Of a stretch of DNA of 64,000 bases, positions 23,995-33,109 are shown piece after piece. The notes under the pieces were generated by a model. That model made no database searches, was not told the origin of the DNA, and worked only from the letters and a program-made list of their open reading frames with translations. Numbering within the stretch: position 1 is the first letter of the stretch; each line of letters opens with the position of its first letter. The stretch spans positions 62,001 through 126,000 of the forward strand of contig CAVZNQ010000017.1 in the NCBI GenBank assembly GCA_963776665.1, read 5' to 3'. Made by a program: the position numbers and the translations under genes. Source of the stretch: Roseiarcus sp963776665. GTDB taxonomy: Bacteria; Pseudomonadota; Alphaproteobacteria; Rhizobiales; Beijerinckiaceae.

Positions 23995-24927
23995 ATGCGC
24001 GTCATCGACTCGCATACCGAGGGCGAGCCGACGCGTGTGGTCGTCGCCGGCGGCCCGCCGCTCGGCGACGGCCCGCTCGCCCAGAGGCGCGAGCGGTTCG
24101 CTCGCGAATTCGATCATCTCCGCCGCTTCGCCGTGACCGAGCCCCACGGCCACGAGGCCATGGTCGGCGCGCTCATCTGCGAACCTCATGACCCGACATG
24201 CGCCGTCGGCGTGATTTTCTTCGACAACGCAGGTTATCTCGGCATGTGCGGGCACGGGACGATTGGCCTCGCCGTGACGCTTGCGCACATGGACCGGCTC
24301 AAGCCGGGCCGCCATCGCTTCGAGACTCCGGTCGGGATCGTTGGCGTCGAGCTTGCCGATGCGAACACGGCGACGATCGAGAATGTCGAGAGCTATCGTC
24401 ACCTGACGGGGATTTCGGTCGAGGTCGCCGGCCTTGGGACCGTGCTCGGAGACGTCGCCTGGGGCGGCAACTGGTTCTTCCTCACGTCGACCTCGCCGTG
24501 CGACCTCATCCCCGCGAACATTGACCGGTTGACCCAGGCTTCGACCTCCATTCGCGACGCGCTGGCCGCGAGAGGCGTAACCGGCAAGGGCGGCGCGCCG
24601 ATTGAGCACGTCGAGATATTCGCACACCCGCGGTCTGGCGACGCGAACAGCCGCAATTTCGTCCTCTGCCCGGGCGGCGCTTACGACCGTTCGCCTTGCG
24701 GAACAGGGACCAGCGCCAAGCTCGCATGCCTCCACGCCGATGGGAGGTTGCGTCCCGGCGAGGTCTGGGTGCAGGAGAGCATCATCGGCAGCCGTTTTCG
24801 CGCAACCTTCAAACCGGGCCCGAACGGGGGCGTTTTGCCGCGGATCGGCGGCCGCGCGTTCGTCTGCGCCGAAAGCACGCTCATCGAGAACCCAGCCGAC
24901 CCGTTCCGGTTCGGTTTCGGCGGCTAG
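23995..24927 (+). CDS. 4-hydroxyproline 2-epimerase (proline racemase family)
   Basis: A 310-residue cofactor-independent racemase-family enzyme. It begins IDSHTEGEPTRVV (conserved HTxGxPxR), has the first catalytic Cys at about 85 in GMCGHGTIG and the second at about 235 in DRSPCGTGTSA; two Cys rather than Thr fit an epimerase and not a dehydratase. It converts trans-4-hydroxy-L-proline to cis-4-hydroxy-D-proline. It starts 5 bp after the DapA-like gene. The other pathway enzymes (D-hydroxyproline dehydrogenase, KGSA dehydrogenase) are not adjacent. Confidence 0.85.
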   Translation: MRVIDSHTEGEPTRVVVAGGPPLGDGPLAQRRERFAREFDHLRRFAVTEPHGHEAMVGALICEPHDPTCAVGVIFFDNAGYLGMCGHGTIGLAVTLAHMDRLKPGRHRFETPVGIVGVELADANTATIENVESYRHLTGISVEVAGLGTVLGDVAWGGNWFFLTSTSPCDLIPANIDRLTQASTSIRDALAARGVTGKGGAPIEHVEIFAHPRSGDANSRNFVLCPGGAYDRSPCGTGTSAKLACLHADGRLRPGEVWVQESIIGSRFRATFKPGPNGGVLPRIGGRAFVCAESTLIENPADPFRFGFGG

Positions 24928-25061
24928 CTGTCCCGATCCCTGGCCGCCCCCAACATATACGTCGCTTGACAGCCCGGCCCGGGCCGTGTCTGTGCACCGC
25001 CGCTGCGTCGGCGCGCGAGCGTCAAGTCGCCTTTTCGCGCTCCAGGCGGGGAAGCCCGGTC

Positions 25062-26024
25062 ATGAAGACGGCGTTGGTGTTTCCGGGTCAAGGTTCCCAG
25101 GCGGTCGGTATGGGGAAGGCGCTGGCTGAGGCGTTTCCCGCCGCGCGCGACGTGTTCAAGCGCGTCGACACGGCCCTGTCCCAGGGTCTCTCCCAATTGA
25201 TGTTCGAAGGCCCTGAGGCCGAACTCACGCTGACCGCTAACGCCCAACCGGCGCTGATGGCCGCGAGCATAGCGGCCCTGCGCGTTCTGGAAACCGAAAC
25301 AGGCTTCAAGGCGGCGACGCAAGCGGCTTACGTCGCGGGACATTCGCTCGGGGAATATTCGGCTCTTTGCGCCGCGGGGTCGCTCACGCTCGAGGACGCC
25401 GCGCGTCTGCTTCGCCTGCGCGGCGAGGCAATGCAGAAGGCGGTCCCAGTCGGCGAAGGCGCAATGGCGGCCATCCTCGGCCTCGAGTTCGGACAGGTGG
25501 TGAGAATCGCTACTCAAGCGGCGAGCGAGCTCTATCTGACCGGCGCAATCTGCCAGGCGGCCAACGACAACGGCGCCGGCCAGGTGGTCATCTCGGGCAC
25601 GACGGCTGCGGTCGAGCGCGCCATGGAGCTCGCCAAGATCGCCGGCGCCAAGCGGGCGCTCATTCTGCCGGTGTCCGCGCCCTTTCACTCGGCGCTGATG
25701 CAGCCGGCCGCGCTGGAGATGGCGGCAGCGCTCAAAAGCGTCAAAATTCGTCCGCCCAAGCCGCCTCTTGTCGCCAATGTCGAGGCATCCGCGGTCGTCG
25801 ACCCGGAAGCCATCCGATCCGGTCTCGTCGCGCAAGTGACGGGAACCGTGCGATGGCGGGAAAGCGTCGCCTATATGAGCGCTCATGGCGTCACGCGGTT
25901 TATCGAACTTGGCGCGGGCAAAGTCCTGACCGGACTCATCAAGCGGATCGTGGAGGGCGCGACGGCGATCAGCATCGGCGCGCCCGCCGACGTCGTCGCC
26001 TTCAGCGCGTCGGCGAAGCCCTAA
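25062..26024 (+). CDS. fabD: Malonyl-CoA:ACP transacylase
   Basis: A 320-residue FabD: FPGQGSQAVGMG near the N-terminus, the catalytic Ser95 in VAGHSLGEYSAL, and the catalytic His in PVSAPFHSALM near residue 206. It transfers malonyl from CoA to ACP for fatty acid elongation. ATG at 25062 after GGCGGGGAAG. First gene of the fabD-fabG-acpP-fabF cluster. Confidence 0.95.
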   Translation: MKTALVFPGQGSQAVGMGKALAEAFPAARDVFKRVDTALSQGLSQLMFEGPEAELTLTANAQPALMAASIAALRVLETETGFKAATQAAYVAGHSLGEYSALCAAGSLTLEDAARLLRLRGEAMQKAVPVGEGAMAAILGLEFGQVVRIATQAASELYLTGAICQAANDNGAGQVVISGTTAAVERAMELAKIAGAKRALILPVSAPFHSALMQPAALEMAAALKSVKIRPPKPPLVANVEASAVVDPEAIRSGLVAQVTGTVRWRESVAYMSAHGVTRFIELGAGKVLTGLIKRIVEGATAISIGAPADVVAFSASAKP

Positions 26025-26050
26025 CACGACTGGCGAGAAGGACGACGCCG

Positions 26051-26788
26051 TTGTTCGATCTGACAGGAAGGACTGCGCTCGTCACCGGCGCCTCGGGCGG
26101 CCTTGGCGGCGCGATCGCGCGCGCGCTGCACGCGCAGGGGGCTACGGTGGCGCTCTCGGGCACCCGGCGCGAGGCGCTCGAAGCGCTCGTCGCTGAGCTT
26201 AAGGATCGCGCGCTTCCGGCGCCGTGCGACCTCGCGGACGCCCAAGCAGCCGATGCGCTGGTTCCCACCGTCGAGGCCGCGCTTGGATCGCTCGACATTC
26301 TTGTGAATAACGCTGGCGTGACCCGCGACAGCCTGTTCATGCGCATGAAGGACGCTGACTGGGAATCGGTCCTGGCGATCAATCTGACGGCGGCCTTCCG
26401 GCTGTCGCGCGCGGCGGTGAAGGGGATGATGCGGCGTCGGTACGGCCGTATCATCAATATGGCGTCCGTTGTCGGCGTCTCCGGCAATGCCGGCCAAGCC
26501 AATTATGCGGCCGCCAAGGCCGGCATGATCGGCATGTCCAAGGCGCTCGCCGCGGAAATCGCCTCCCGGGGCATCACGGTGAATTGCATCGCACCCGGCT
26601 TCATCGCAAGCCCGATGACCGATGTGCTTGACCAAAAACAGCGTGAGGCGATCCTTGCTTCCGTCCCCATGAAACGGTTGGGCTCCGCCGAGGAGATCGG
26701 CGCCGCGGCGGTGTATTTGGCGAGTTCCGAAGCGGCCTACGTGACCGGACTTACGCTGCACGTGAACGGAGGAATGACAATGATTTGA
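26051..26788 (+). CDS. fabG: 3-oxoacyl-ACP reductase
   Basis: A 245-residue short-chain reductase: TALVTGASGGLGGAIA (NADPH loop), NNAGVTRD, the catalytic Ser in NMASVVGVSGNAGQ, and YAAAKAG (Tyr-x-x-x-Lys). It reduces beta-ketoacyl-ACP. The start is TTG at 26051 (26 bp after fabD), with AGAAGGA upstream; there is no ATG near the N-terminus. Second gene of the fatty acid cluster. Confidence 0.95.
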   Translation: MFDLTGRTALVTGASGGLGGAIARALHAQGATVALSGTRREALEALVAELKDRALPAPCDLADAQAADALVPTVEAALGSLDILVNNAGVTRDSLFMRMKDADWESVLAINLTAAFRLSRAAVKGMMRRRYGRIINMASVVGVSGNAGQANYAAAKAGMIGMSKALAAEIASRGITVNCIAPGFIASPMTDVLDQKQREAILASVPMKRLGSAEEIGAAAVYLASSEAAYVTGLTLHVNGGMTMI

Positions 26789-27054
26789 TGCCTTTAAGCC
26801 CGCAGGAGCGCCGCGCCGCGGTCGGGCTCGCGCCCTCTCGCGTTGGCAGGAAAGATATGCTATCGACGCCGTTTGTCGCAGGGCGCGGGAGGGGCGCACT
26901 ATTCGAGCGTCAGCGTCGGCGGACCCCGATCGAAACACTTATCGCCTCGAGAGGGCGGAGCGGACGGCCAATGGCGGGCGTCCCTCGGCGGGGTCGACCG
27001 GGGATTTGGTCAGAAGTCGGGTGGCAAGGCCCGACGCATAAGGGAAAAGATGAC

Positions 27055-27297
27055 ATGAGCGATGTCGCAGAGCGGGTGAAGAAGATCGTCGTCGAGCACC
27101 TCGGCGTGGAGGCGGACAAAGTCGTCGACACCGCCAATTTCATCGACGATCTCGGCGCCGACTCGCTCGACACCGTGGAGCTGGTGATGGCGTTCGAAGA
27201 GGAGTTTGGCGTCGAGATTCCAGACGACCAGGCCGAAACGATCGTGACCGTCGGGGACGCGATCAAATATCTCGAAAAAGCGTCGGCCAAAAAGTAG
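27055..27297 (+). CDS. acpP: Acyl carrier protein
   Basis: An 80-residue, strongly acidic ACP: MSDVAERVKKIVVEHLGVEA and the phosphopantetheine site DLGADSLDTVEL (Ser37). It carries growing acyl chains for fatty acid, lipid A and cofactor synthesis. Start ATG at 27055 after AAGGGAAAAGATGAC. The 266 bp before it carries no gene; acpP probably also has its own promoter there. Typically highly expressed. Confidence 0.97.
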   Translation: MSDVAERVKKIVVEHLGVEADKVVDTANFIDDLGADSLDTVELVMAFEEEFGVEIPDDQAETIVTVGDAIKYLEKASAKK

Positions 27298-27359
27298 CGG
27301 CGGGCCGGTCGCCGCCGGTTGCGGCGCCGCCTCTCGCGAAGATGTTTTTGCTTTCAATG

Positions 27360-27387
27360 CAAGGGCCGGCGTCCAGTCCGGCCCTTG
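27360..27387 (+). terminator. Hairpin downstream of acpP
   Basis: CAAGGGCCGG, 8-nt loop, CCGGCCCTTG: a perfect 10-bp stem about 60 bp after the acpP stop. No T-run follows, so it may be a partial terminator or an mRNA stabiliser that sets the high ACP level relative to fabF. Confidence 0.5.
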
Positions 27388-27452
27388 TCGCGTCAGGGCG
27401 CCGGCGCCGCATCAGAGGCTGCTTATGAGCAGGGCGCAGTCAGGAAATGGAT

Positions 27453-28721
27453 ATGGAAGGCATGAGGCGTGTCGTCGTCACCGGTCTTGGCATGGTGAGC
27501 CCGATGGCTTGCGGGGTCGAGGCGACATGGCGCAGGCTTCTGGCTAGCGAGTCGGGGGCAGGCCGGGTCGAGAACTTCGACGTCTCGGACCTGCCGTGCC
27601 AGATCGCGGCGCAAGTGCCGCGCGGAAGCGGCCCCGACTCCTTCAATCCCGACGACTGGATGGAGCCCAAAGAGCAGCGCCGGGTCGACGACTTCATCAT
27701 ATACGGCATGAGCGCCGCGACGCAGGCGCTGCGCGACGCCAAATGGGCCCCCGCAACCTACGAGGAGGAGATCGAGACCGGGGTGCTGATCGGCTCCGGA
27801 ATCGGCGGACTTGGGGGCATCTACGACGCTTCGGTGACCTTGCACGAAAAAGGACCGCGCCGCATCTCGCCGTTCTTCATTCCCGGCCGGCTCATCAATC
27901 TGGTGAGCGGGCAAGTTTCGATCGCTCACAATCTCAAGGGGCCCAACCACGCCGTCGTCACCGCCTGCTCGACCGGCGCGCACGCGATCGGCGACGCGGG
28001 GCGGCTGATCGCGCTCGGCGACGCCAACGTGATGGTCGCCGGCGGCGCCGAGTCGGCGGTCAATCGCCTGTCGCTGGCCGGATTTTGCGCCTGTCGCGCC
28101 CTCTCGACCGGGTTCAACGACAGGCCCAAGCAAGCCTCGCGCCCATACGACCGCGATCGCGACGGCTTCCTCATGGGCGAAGGCGCCGGATGCGTGGTGC
28201 TCGAAGAATTCGAGCACGCCAAGGCCCGCGGCGCCCATGTCTACGCCGAGCTGATCGGCTATGGCCTTTCCGGCGACGCCTATCATGTCACCGCGCCTTC
28301 GCCGGATGGCGACGGCGCCTATCGCGCGATGAACATGGCGCTGAGGCGGGCCGCGATTTCCCCTTCGGAAATCGACTACGTCAACGCGCACGGAACGTCG
28401 ACCCCGGTCGGCGATGAAATCGAATTGCGTGCGGTCGAGCGGTTGCTCGGCAATTCGGCCGCCAAGACGACCATGTCGTCCACCAAGTCGTCGATCGGCC
28501 ATCTCCTCGGGGCGGCCGGAGCGGTCGAGGCGATCTTCTCCATCCTTGCGATCCGCGACCAAATCGCGCCGCCGACGCTCAACCTCGACAACCCCGCGGT
28601 CGAGACGGCGATCGACCTTGCTCCGCACGTGGCGCGCAAGCGTCCGATCCGCGCGGCCCTGTCCAACTCGTTTGGATTCGGCGGCACCAACGCGTCGCTC
28701 GTCTTCTGCGAAACGAACTGA
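27453..28721 (+). CDS. fabF: 3-oxoacyl-ACP synthase II
   Basis: A 422-residue condensing enzyme. The catalytic Cys172 lies in VTACSTGAHAIGD, the two catalytic His in NAHGTSTPVGD and SIGHLLGAAGAVE. It elongates acyl-ACP with malonyl-ACP. ATG at 27453 follows CAGGAA at good spacing; ATG at 27447 is too close to that site. It is the last gene of the fab cluster before mltG. Confidence 0.95.
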   Translation: MEGMRRVVVTGLGMVSPMACGVEATWRRLLASESGAGRVENFDVSDLPCQIAAQVPRGSGPDSFNPDDWMEPKEQRRVDDFIIYGMSAATQALRDAKWAPATYEEEIETGVLIGSGIGGLGGIYDASVTLHEKGPRRISPFFIPGRLINLVSGQVSIAHNLKGPNHAVVTACSTGAHAIGDAGRLIALGDANVMVAGGAESAVNRLSLAGFCACRALSTGFNDRPKQASRPYDRDRDGFLMGEGAGCVVLEEFEHAKARGAHVYAELIGYGLSGDAYHVTAPSPDGDGAYRAMNMALRRAAISPSEIDYVNAHGTSTPVGDEIELRAVERLLGNSAAKTTMSSTKSSIGHLLGAAGAVEAIFSILAIRDQIAPPTLNLDNPAVETAIDLAPHVARKRPIRAALSNSFGFGGTNASLVFCETN

Positions 28722-28862
28722 CCGCAACCCAGGGGCGATTCGTTGTTTCCCCGGGCCGCGCCGTCGGCTAAACTTGCCCTGAGCCCGCCAACCGGCGCGT
28801 TCAGCCCCGCGCTGGCTTAAGACTTGAGGGTCGACGGCGGCGGCGTGGCAGCGGCAGGCGAC

Positions 28863-30551
28863 ATGAGCGGTGAACTCGATTCCGGCAATGGAGAGGCCCC
28901 CCGGCCCCGGGTGAGCCTGTTCGGCCGCGCGAGCAAGTCCGGGCCCGCCGGCGGCGCCCCGCCCGCGCCGCCCCAGCCGCCGCGCAAACCGCGGCGAATG
29001 GGCATCTCGAGCGTCAGCGGACTGCTCACTTTCGTCCTGCTCGGGGCGCTCGCGACAGTTGGAGCGCTCGCTTGGCTATTGAAAGAATCGCGCAGCCCCG
29101 GGCCGCTCGATGCCGACAAGGTCGTCATGATCGTGCGTGAGGACGACGGCGGCAGCATCGCCGATCAGCTCGAGCGCGCCGGCGTCATCGACAGCGCGAT
29201 GTGGTTCAACGTGCTGACCCTCCTCGACGGCAATCGCGGCGCTTTGAAACGTGGCGAATATGCATTCAAGGCGGGGATGAGCATGAACGACATCGAGAAC
29301 GAACTCGTTGCGCATCGCGTCGTCATGTACAAGCTAACGATCCCTGAAGGACTGACAAGCAGCCAGATTGTCGAGCGGCTGCGCGAAAACGATGTTTTGG
29401 GCGGCGACGTCAAAGAGACCCCGCGCGAGGGGTCCCTGATGCCCGACACTTACTCGTTTGAGCGCGGCTATACCCGCCAAGCGCTGTTGACGGCTATGGC
29501 GAGGGCTCAGACGAAGGGCATCGAGGACGTATGGAAAAAGAGGGCGCCGGATCTGCCGATCAAATCGCCGGGTGAAATGGTCACCTTGGCGTCGATCGTC
29601 GAGAAAGAGACCGGCAAGGCCGACGAGCGGCCTCGCGTCGCGGGCGTGTTCGTCAATCGCCTCGAGAAGCACATGCGGCTCGAGTCCGACCCGACGATCG
29701 TCTACGGCCTGGCCCTGGGCAAGGGCACCCTCGGCCGCAGCATTACCAGAGCCGACCTCGCTCAATCGACGCCCTATAACACCTACATCATCGACGGCCT
29801 GCCGCCGGGGCCGATCTGCAACCCCGGCAAGGCGGCGCTCGAAGCGGTCGCCAATCCCGCGCGCGGCAAGGACCTCTACTTCGTCGCCGACGGAACCGGC
29901 GGCCATGTCTTCGCCGAAACGTTCGACCAGCATCAGAAGAACGTCGCCCATTGGCGCCAGATCGAGAAGGACGTCAAAGACAAGCTGGCGCCGGACGTGA
30001 CGCCGCAGCCCGCGCCGGCGATCCGCGGTTCGATCGACCCCATCGATCCGCCGCGGTTCGGCGCGCTCGTCGCTCCGCCGCGGGGGCAAGCGGCCCCGCC
30101 GGCGCTCGTCGCCCGCCTAGCCAGAATCGGCGCCGACCGAAACGCGAAGGATGCGGCTCTGGCGTCGCTGGTCGCTCCGGGCGTCAAGTCGATCGAGGAA
30201 ATGAGCGCCATCGTCACCGGGGTCAACGACTCCCCGGCGGAAGGGCTTGCGTTCGACGACGCGAGCCCGACCGGCGCTTCAGGGACCGGGCCAATCGCCT
30301 CCGCTCCCGTTCCGCCGGCGATGCTCGCCGATGAGCGCGCGCGCGAGGCCAAGTATGGAACGGCGCCATTGGCGTCGTCCGGCGTCGCCGTCCCGGATTC
30401 CACGACGACCGCAACGCAAGCTTCTCCGCAGCCGCCAACGGCTTCCGGTCGGCCGCGAATCTTCGACGCGTCCGAAGGCACTCGGCTCGATCCGCTGCGC
30501 AACAAGACCTACGACCTGAGTTACGCCAAGGTCGTGCCGTCGATGCAATAA
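28863..30551 (+). CDS. mltG: Endolytic murein transglycosylase MltG with long C-terminal tail
   Basis: A 562-residue protein: a Pro-rich cytoplasmic N-terminus, one membrane helix (about 49-73, LLTFVLLGALATVGALAWLL), then the YceG/MltG domain (about 90-380) with EGSLMPDTYSFERGY, the catalytic Glu247 in TLASIVEKETG and YNTYIIDGLPPGPICNPG. It cleaves nascent glycan strands in the periplasm. E. coli MltG is about 340 residues; here about 180 extra C-terminal residues, rich in Ala, Pro and Ser, form a probably disordered tail. ATG at 28863 chosen over TTG 28824. Follows fabF as in many Alphaproteobacteria. Confidence 0.93.
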   Translation: MSGELDSGNGEAPRPRVSLFGRASKSGPAGGAPPAPPQPPRKPRRMGISSVSGLLTFVLLGALATVGALAWLLKESRSPGPLDADKVVMIVREDDGGSIADQLERAGVIDSAMWFNVLTLLDGNRGALKRGEYAFKAGMSMNDIENELVAHRVVMYKLTIPEGLTSSQIVERLRENDVLGGDVKETPREGSLMPDTYSFERGYTRQALLTAMARAQTKGIEDVWKKRAPDLPIKSPGEMVTLASIVEKETGKADERPRVAGVFVNRLEKHMRLESDPTIVYGLALGKGTLGRSITRADLAQSTPYNTYIIDGLPPGPICNPGKAALEAVANPARGKDLYFVADGTGGHVFAETFDQHQKNVAHWRQIEKDVKDKLAPDVTPQPAPAIRGSIDPIDPPRFGALVAPPRGQAAPPALVARLARIGADRNAKDAALASLVAPGVKSIEEMSAIVTGVNDSPAEGLAFDDASPTGASGTGPIASAPVPPAMLADERAREAKYGTAPLASSGVAVPDSTTTATQASPQPPTASGRPRIFDASEGTRLDPLRNKTYDLSYAKVVPSMQ

Positions 30552-30579
30552 GGAGACGCCATCGGGCCGAGCCGGCGCG

Positions 30580-31404
30580 TCAGGCCTCGACGGGCAAGCG
30601 CTCATGCACGAGCGCAAGGGCGATCGCGCATGCGTTCGACACGTTCAGGCTCCTGATCGGGCCAGGCAGATCGAGGCGGCCGAGACGATCGCATCGCTCG
30701 CGGGTCAGGCGTCTAAGGCCCCTGCCCTCCGCGCCGAGGACCAACGCCAGGGGGCGCGAGAGCGTTTCGTCGGAGAGCCGTAACGGCGCGTCCGAGTCGA
30801 GCCCAATCCGCCAGTAGCCCATGTCCCCCATTTCGGCGAGCGCGCGGGCGAGATTCGTTACGCTGCAAATCGGCACGTGCTCGAGCCCGCCCGAGGCGGA
30901 CTTCGCCAGCGCCCCCGCGAACTCCGGCGAATGGCGCTCGGTGGTCACGAGCGCGTCGACCGCGAAGGCCGCCGCCGTGCGCAAGATCGCGCCGACATTA
31001 TGCGGATCGGTGATCTGGTCGAGGACGAGCACAAGGCCGCTCGCCGGAAGCTCGGCGACGTCGATCGGCGCGAGCGGCCGAGCCTCGAGCAGCAGCCCTT
31101 GATGGACCGCCTGGCGCGGCGCGCGGGCCGCGATTTCCTCGAGGTTCACAATCCGGGTCTCGATCCCCCGCGCGGCGATGTCGGCGCTCAGCCGCTCGGC
31201 CGCGGCCGGCGTCGCATAGAGGCGGATCAGCTCGCGCCGGGGGGCCTTCAGTGCCGCGGCGACGCTGTGAAAGCCGTAGATGCGCGACACCTTAGCCTCC
31301 CGCCGATCATCCGCTCGCTCGAGGCGCGGCGGGCGCTTTGGCGACGACGGTTTGTGCGAACCGTCCGAGGGCGGCCTCGAGCGCGAGTCGCGACTTCGGG
31401 TCAT
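30580..31404 (-). CDS. rlmB: 23S rRNA (guanosine-2'-O-)-methyltransferase RlmB
   Basis: A 274-residue SPOUT methyltransferase. A basic, Ser/Pro-rich N-terminus precedes the RNA-binding domain (IYGFHSVAAALKAPRRE) and the trefoil-knot domain with LDQITDPHNVGAILRTAAAF, LGAEGRGLRRLTRERCD and IRSLNVSNACAIAL (SAM knot). It methylates G2251 of 23S rRNA. ATG at 31404. It is convergent with mltG and divergent from tRNA-Tyr. Confidence 0.93.
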   Translation of the reverse strand: MTRSRDSRSRPPSDGSHKPSSPKRPPRLERADDRREAKVSRIYGFHSVAAALKAPRRELIRLYATPAAAERLSADIAARGIETRIVNLEEIAARAPRQAVHQGLLLEARPLAPIDVAELPASGLVLVLDQITDPHNVGAILRTAAAFAVDALVTTERHSPEFAGALAKSASGGLEHVPICSVTNLARALAEMGDMGYWRIGLDSDAPLRLSDETLSRPLALVLGAEGRGLRRLTRERCDRLGRLDLPGPIRSLNVSNACAIALALVHERLPVEA

Positions 31405-31603
31405 GGGGTGGAACGCCTCGTGGGGTTTGGGTCGACGTTGTCCACTGTTAAGCTCCCGCCTTGACCAAGGATAGAGTCCAGGTCGCGGCGCCCCGCCAAT
31501 CTCGGGCATATTTGCAGTTGACACGCCGCCGCTTCCGGCAACATAAGCCTGCCCGCGACCCGCCGAGGCGTTTTCGTCCCCAAGGCCCCAGGCCTTTGGA
31601 CGC

Positions 31604-31688
31604 GGGGGAGTGTCCCGAGCGGCAAAGGGGGCGGACTGTAAATCCGCTGGCTAAGCCTTCGTAGGTTCGAGTCCTACCTCCCCCACCA
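31604..31688 (+). tRNA. tRNA-Tyr (GTA)
   Basis: An 85-nt class II tRNA. The acceptor arms GGGGGAG (31604-31610) and CTCCCCC (31678-31684) pair, discriminator A and an encoded CCA follow. The anticodon GTA is at 31638-31640 in the loop ACTGTAAAT, a long variable arm precedes the T arm GTAGGTTCGAGTCCTAC. Encoded CCA and long variable arm identify tRNA-Tyr. Confidence 0.95.
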
Positions 31689-31813
31689 ACCACTCATCCT
31701 GAGTACTCGGCGAAGGTCGACGACCGCAAAAGTAGCCGCCGCTCCCGTCGGCCGCGAGGGCGCCCGCCCGATCTGCGGAGCTCGATGAGACGAGGACAGG
31801 TGGGGAGATCGGC

Positions 31814-33049
31814 CTAGAGCTGATCCGTCGCGCGTCCATACATTGAGGGATCGTCCTTCGGGCCTTCGGCGGTCCAAATGACGCGCAGCGGCATCGGGTC
31901 CTGCGGCTTGATCTTGCCGTCCGCTCCGACCAATTGCGCCGAGACCCACTTCGCGCATTGCTGCTGGGTGACGTCGAGCACGCCTTTGCTGATTTCGGCG
32001 GAATTCGCCATGCCCGACTCGCTTGAGCTGATCGCCTCGACATTGTCGGACAAGCAGTCGTAAATGATGCGCTGGGCGCGATATCGCAGAGCGAAGGCGT
32101 TGGGATCGCGCCGGACAACCGGATCCACCGGCGCCACTCCGGACGCGGAGGCGTCGGATAACAATTGCTCGGCGCTCTCGCGAACCTCGCCGTTCACGAG
32201 ATCGCCGTGGGTCTGATAGAGACGCTGCACGAACAGGGTCGAGCTTCGATTCGCCGCCAGCAATTCCGATGTCTCGAACAGCCGCCCATACACGTTGCCG
32301 GCCGCTTTCTTGATGATTAGGTCTAGGTCGTTCATCGTCACCGCGCCGCGGTTCGTGCCGTCGAACAGGCTGCCGATTTCATTCTGGACGCGATCGAGAA
32401 TCATGACCCTCAGACGCTCCGGCGACCAGTTCTCGCCCAGGAACGTCTCGAACTTGATCAGGTTGGCTTCCCGGATGGAGGTCTCCAGCGCCTCGAGGAT
32501 CGCATGCTCGGTGACGTCGCCCTCCTTGGTCGAGTGCTGGGCGTTTTGGGCTTGCTGGATGCGCTTGATGAGGTCGTCGACCCTGCCGGTGTAGTCGCGA
32601 CTGGCTTCGGCGTTGTCATCCTTGCCGATCTGTTCGAGATCGTCGGACGCGCCGACGGCCCCGAGCGACTGACTGGGCTTTACGGACTTCAGGACAACCT
32701 GCGCCTCCTGACTGGTCGGCGGCGCGAGCGAAGCGAGCGCGCGCGAGGACTCCTCGGGGGAAGGCGGCGGACCATTGCCCGCCGGACGCGAACGATTGGA
32801 CGGAGCAGCGCCCGAATAGGAATGAGAGGGCGGAGGACGGTGGCCATAGCCACCACCCCCGTGAAAGTGCTGCTGCTGCATGATCATATTCCCGACCATG
32901 CCGCCGACCATCCCTCCGACAATTCCACGGAGAAAGGCGTCACCCGCATAAGCGGGGGATTGCTGGGCGAGCGCTCCCATTGCGACGATCGCGGTCGCTG
33001 CCAGGAGCCTGCCAGAAGTCGCGGAACGTTTCACCGACTTGACGCTCAT
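31814..33049 (-). CDS. Secreted glycine-zipper protein, function unknown
   Basis: A 411-residue protein with a signal peptide (LAATAIVAMGALAQQSPAYA, cleavage near residue 35). Right after it comes a glycine-rich helix (GIVGGMVGGMVGNMIMQQQ) and a His/Gly/Pro-rich segment (HFHGGGGYGHRPP). The remaining about 300 residues are mostly helical with no domain I recognise. It is the last of three exported-protein genes in one operon (60 bp after the caspase-SEL1 gene), so it is likely a partner of the caspase-like proteins. Start ATG at 33049. Confidence 0.6.
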   Translation of the reverse strand: MSVKSVKRSATSGRLLAATAIVAMGALAQQSPAYAGDAFLRGIVGGMVGGMVGNMIMQQQHFHGGGGYGHRPPPSHSYSGAAPSNRSRPAGNGPPPSPEESSRALASLAPPTSQEAQVVLKSVKPSQSLGAVGASDDLEQIGKDDNAEASRDYTGRVDDLIKRIQQAQNAQHSTKEGDVTEHAILEALETSIREANLIKFETFLGENWSPERLRVMILDRVQNEIGSLFDGTNRGAVTMNDLDLIIKKAAGNVYGRLFETSELLAANRSSTLFVQRLYQTHGDLVNGEVRESAEQLLSDASASGVAPVDPVVRRDPNAFALRYRAQRIIYDCLSDNVEAISSSESGMANSAEISKGVLDVTQQQCAKWVSAQLVGADGKIKPQDPMPLRVIWTAEGPKDDPSMYGRATDQL

Positions 33050-33109
33050 GGAAATCTCCCGATGACGCAGCTCAGTGCGCTTCACATATAACGTAGTTCT
33101 CCAGCGCTT

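Noticed and set aside
31604..31688. tRNA-Tyr 3' end duplicated as an att site
   Set aside because: I looked for a second copy of the GGTTCGAGTCCTACCTC region in the following kilobases and did not find one.
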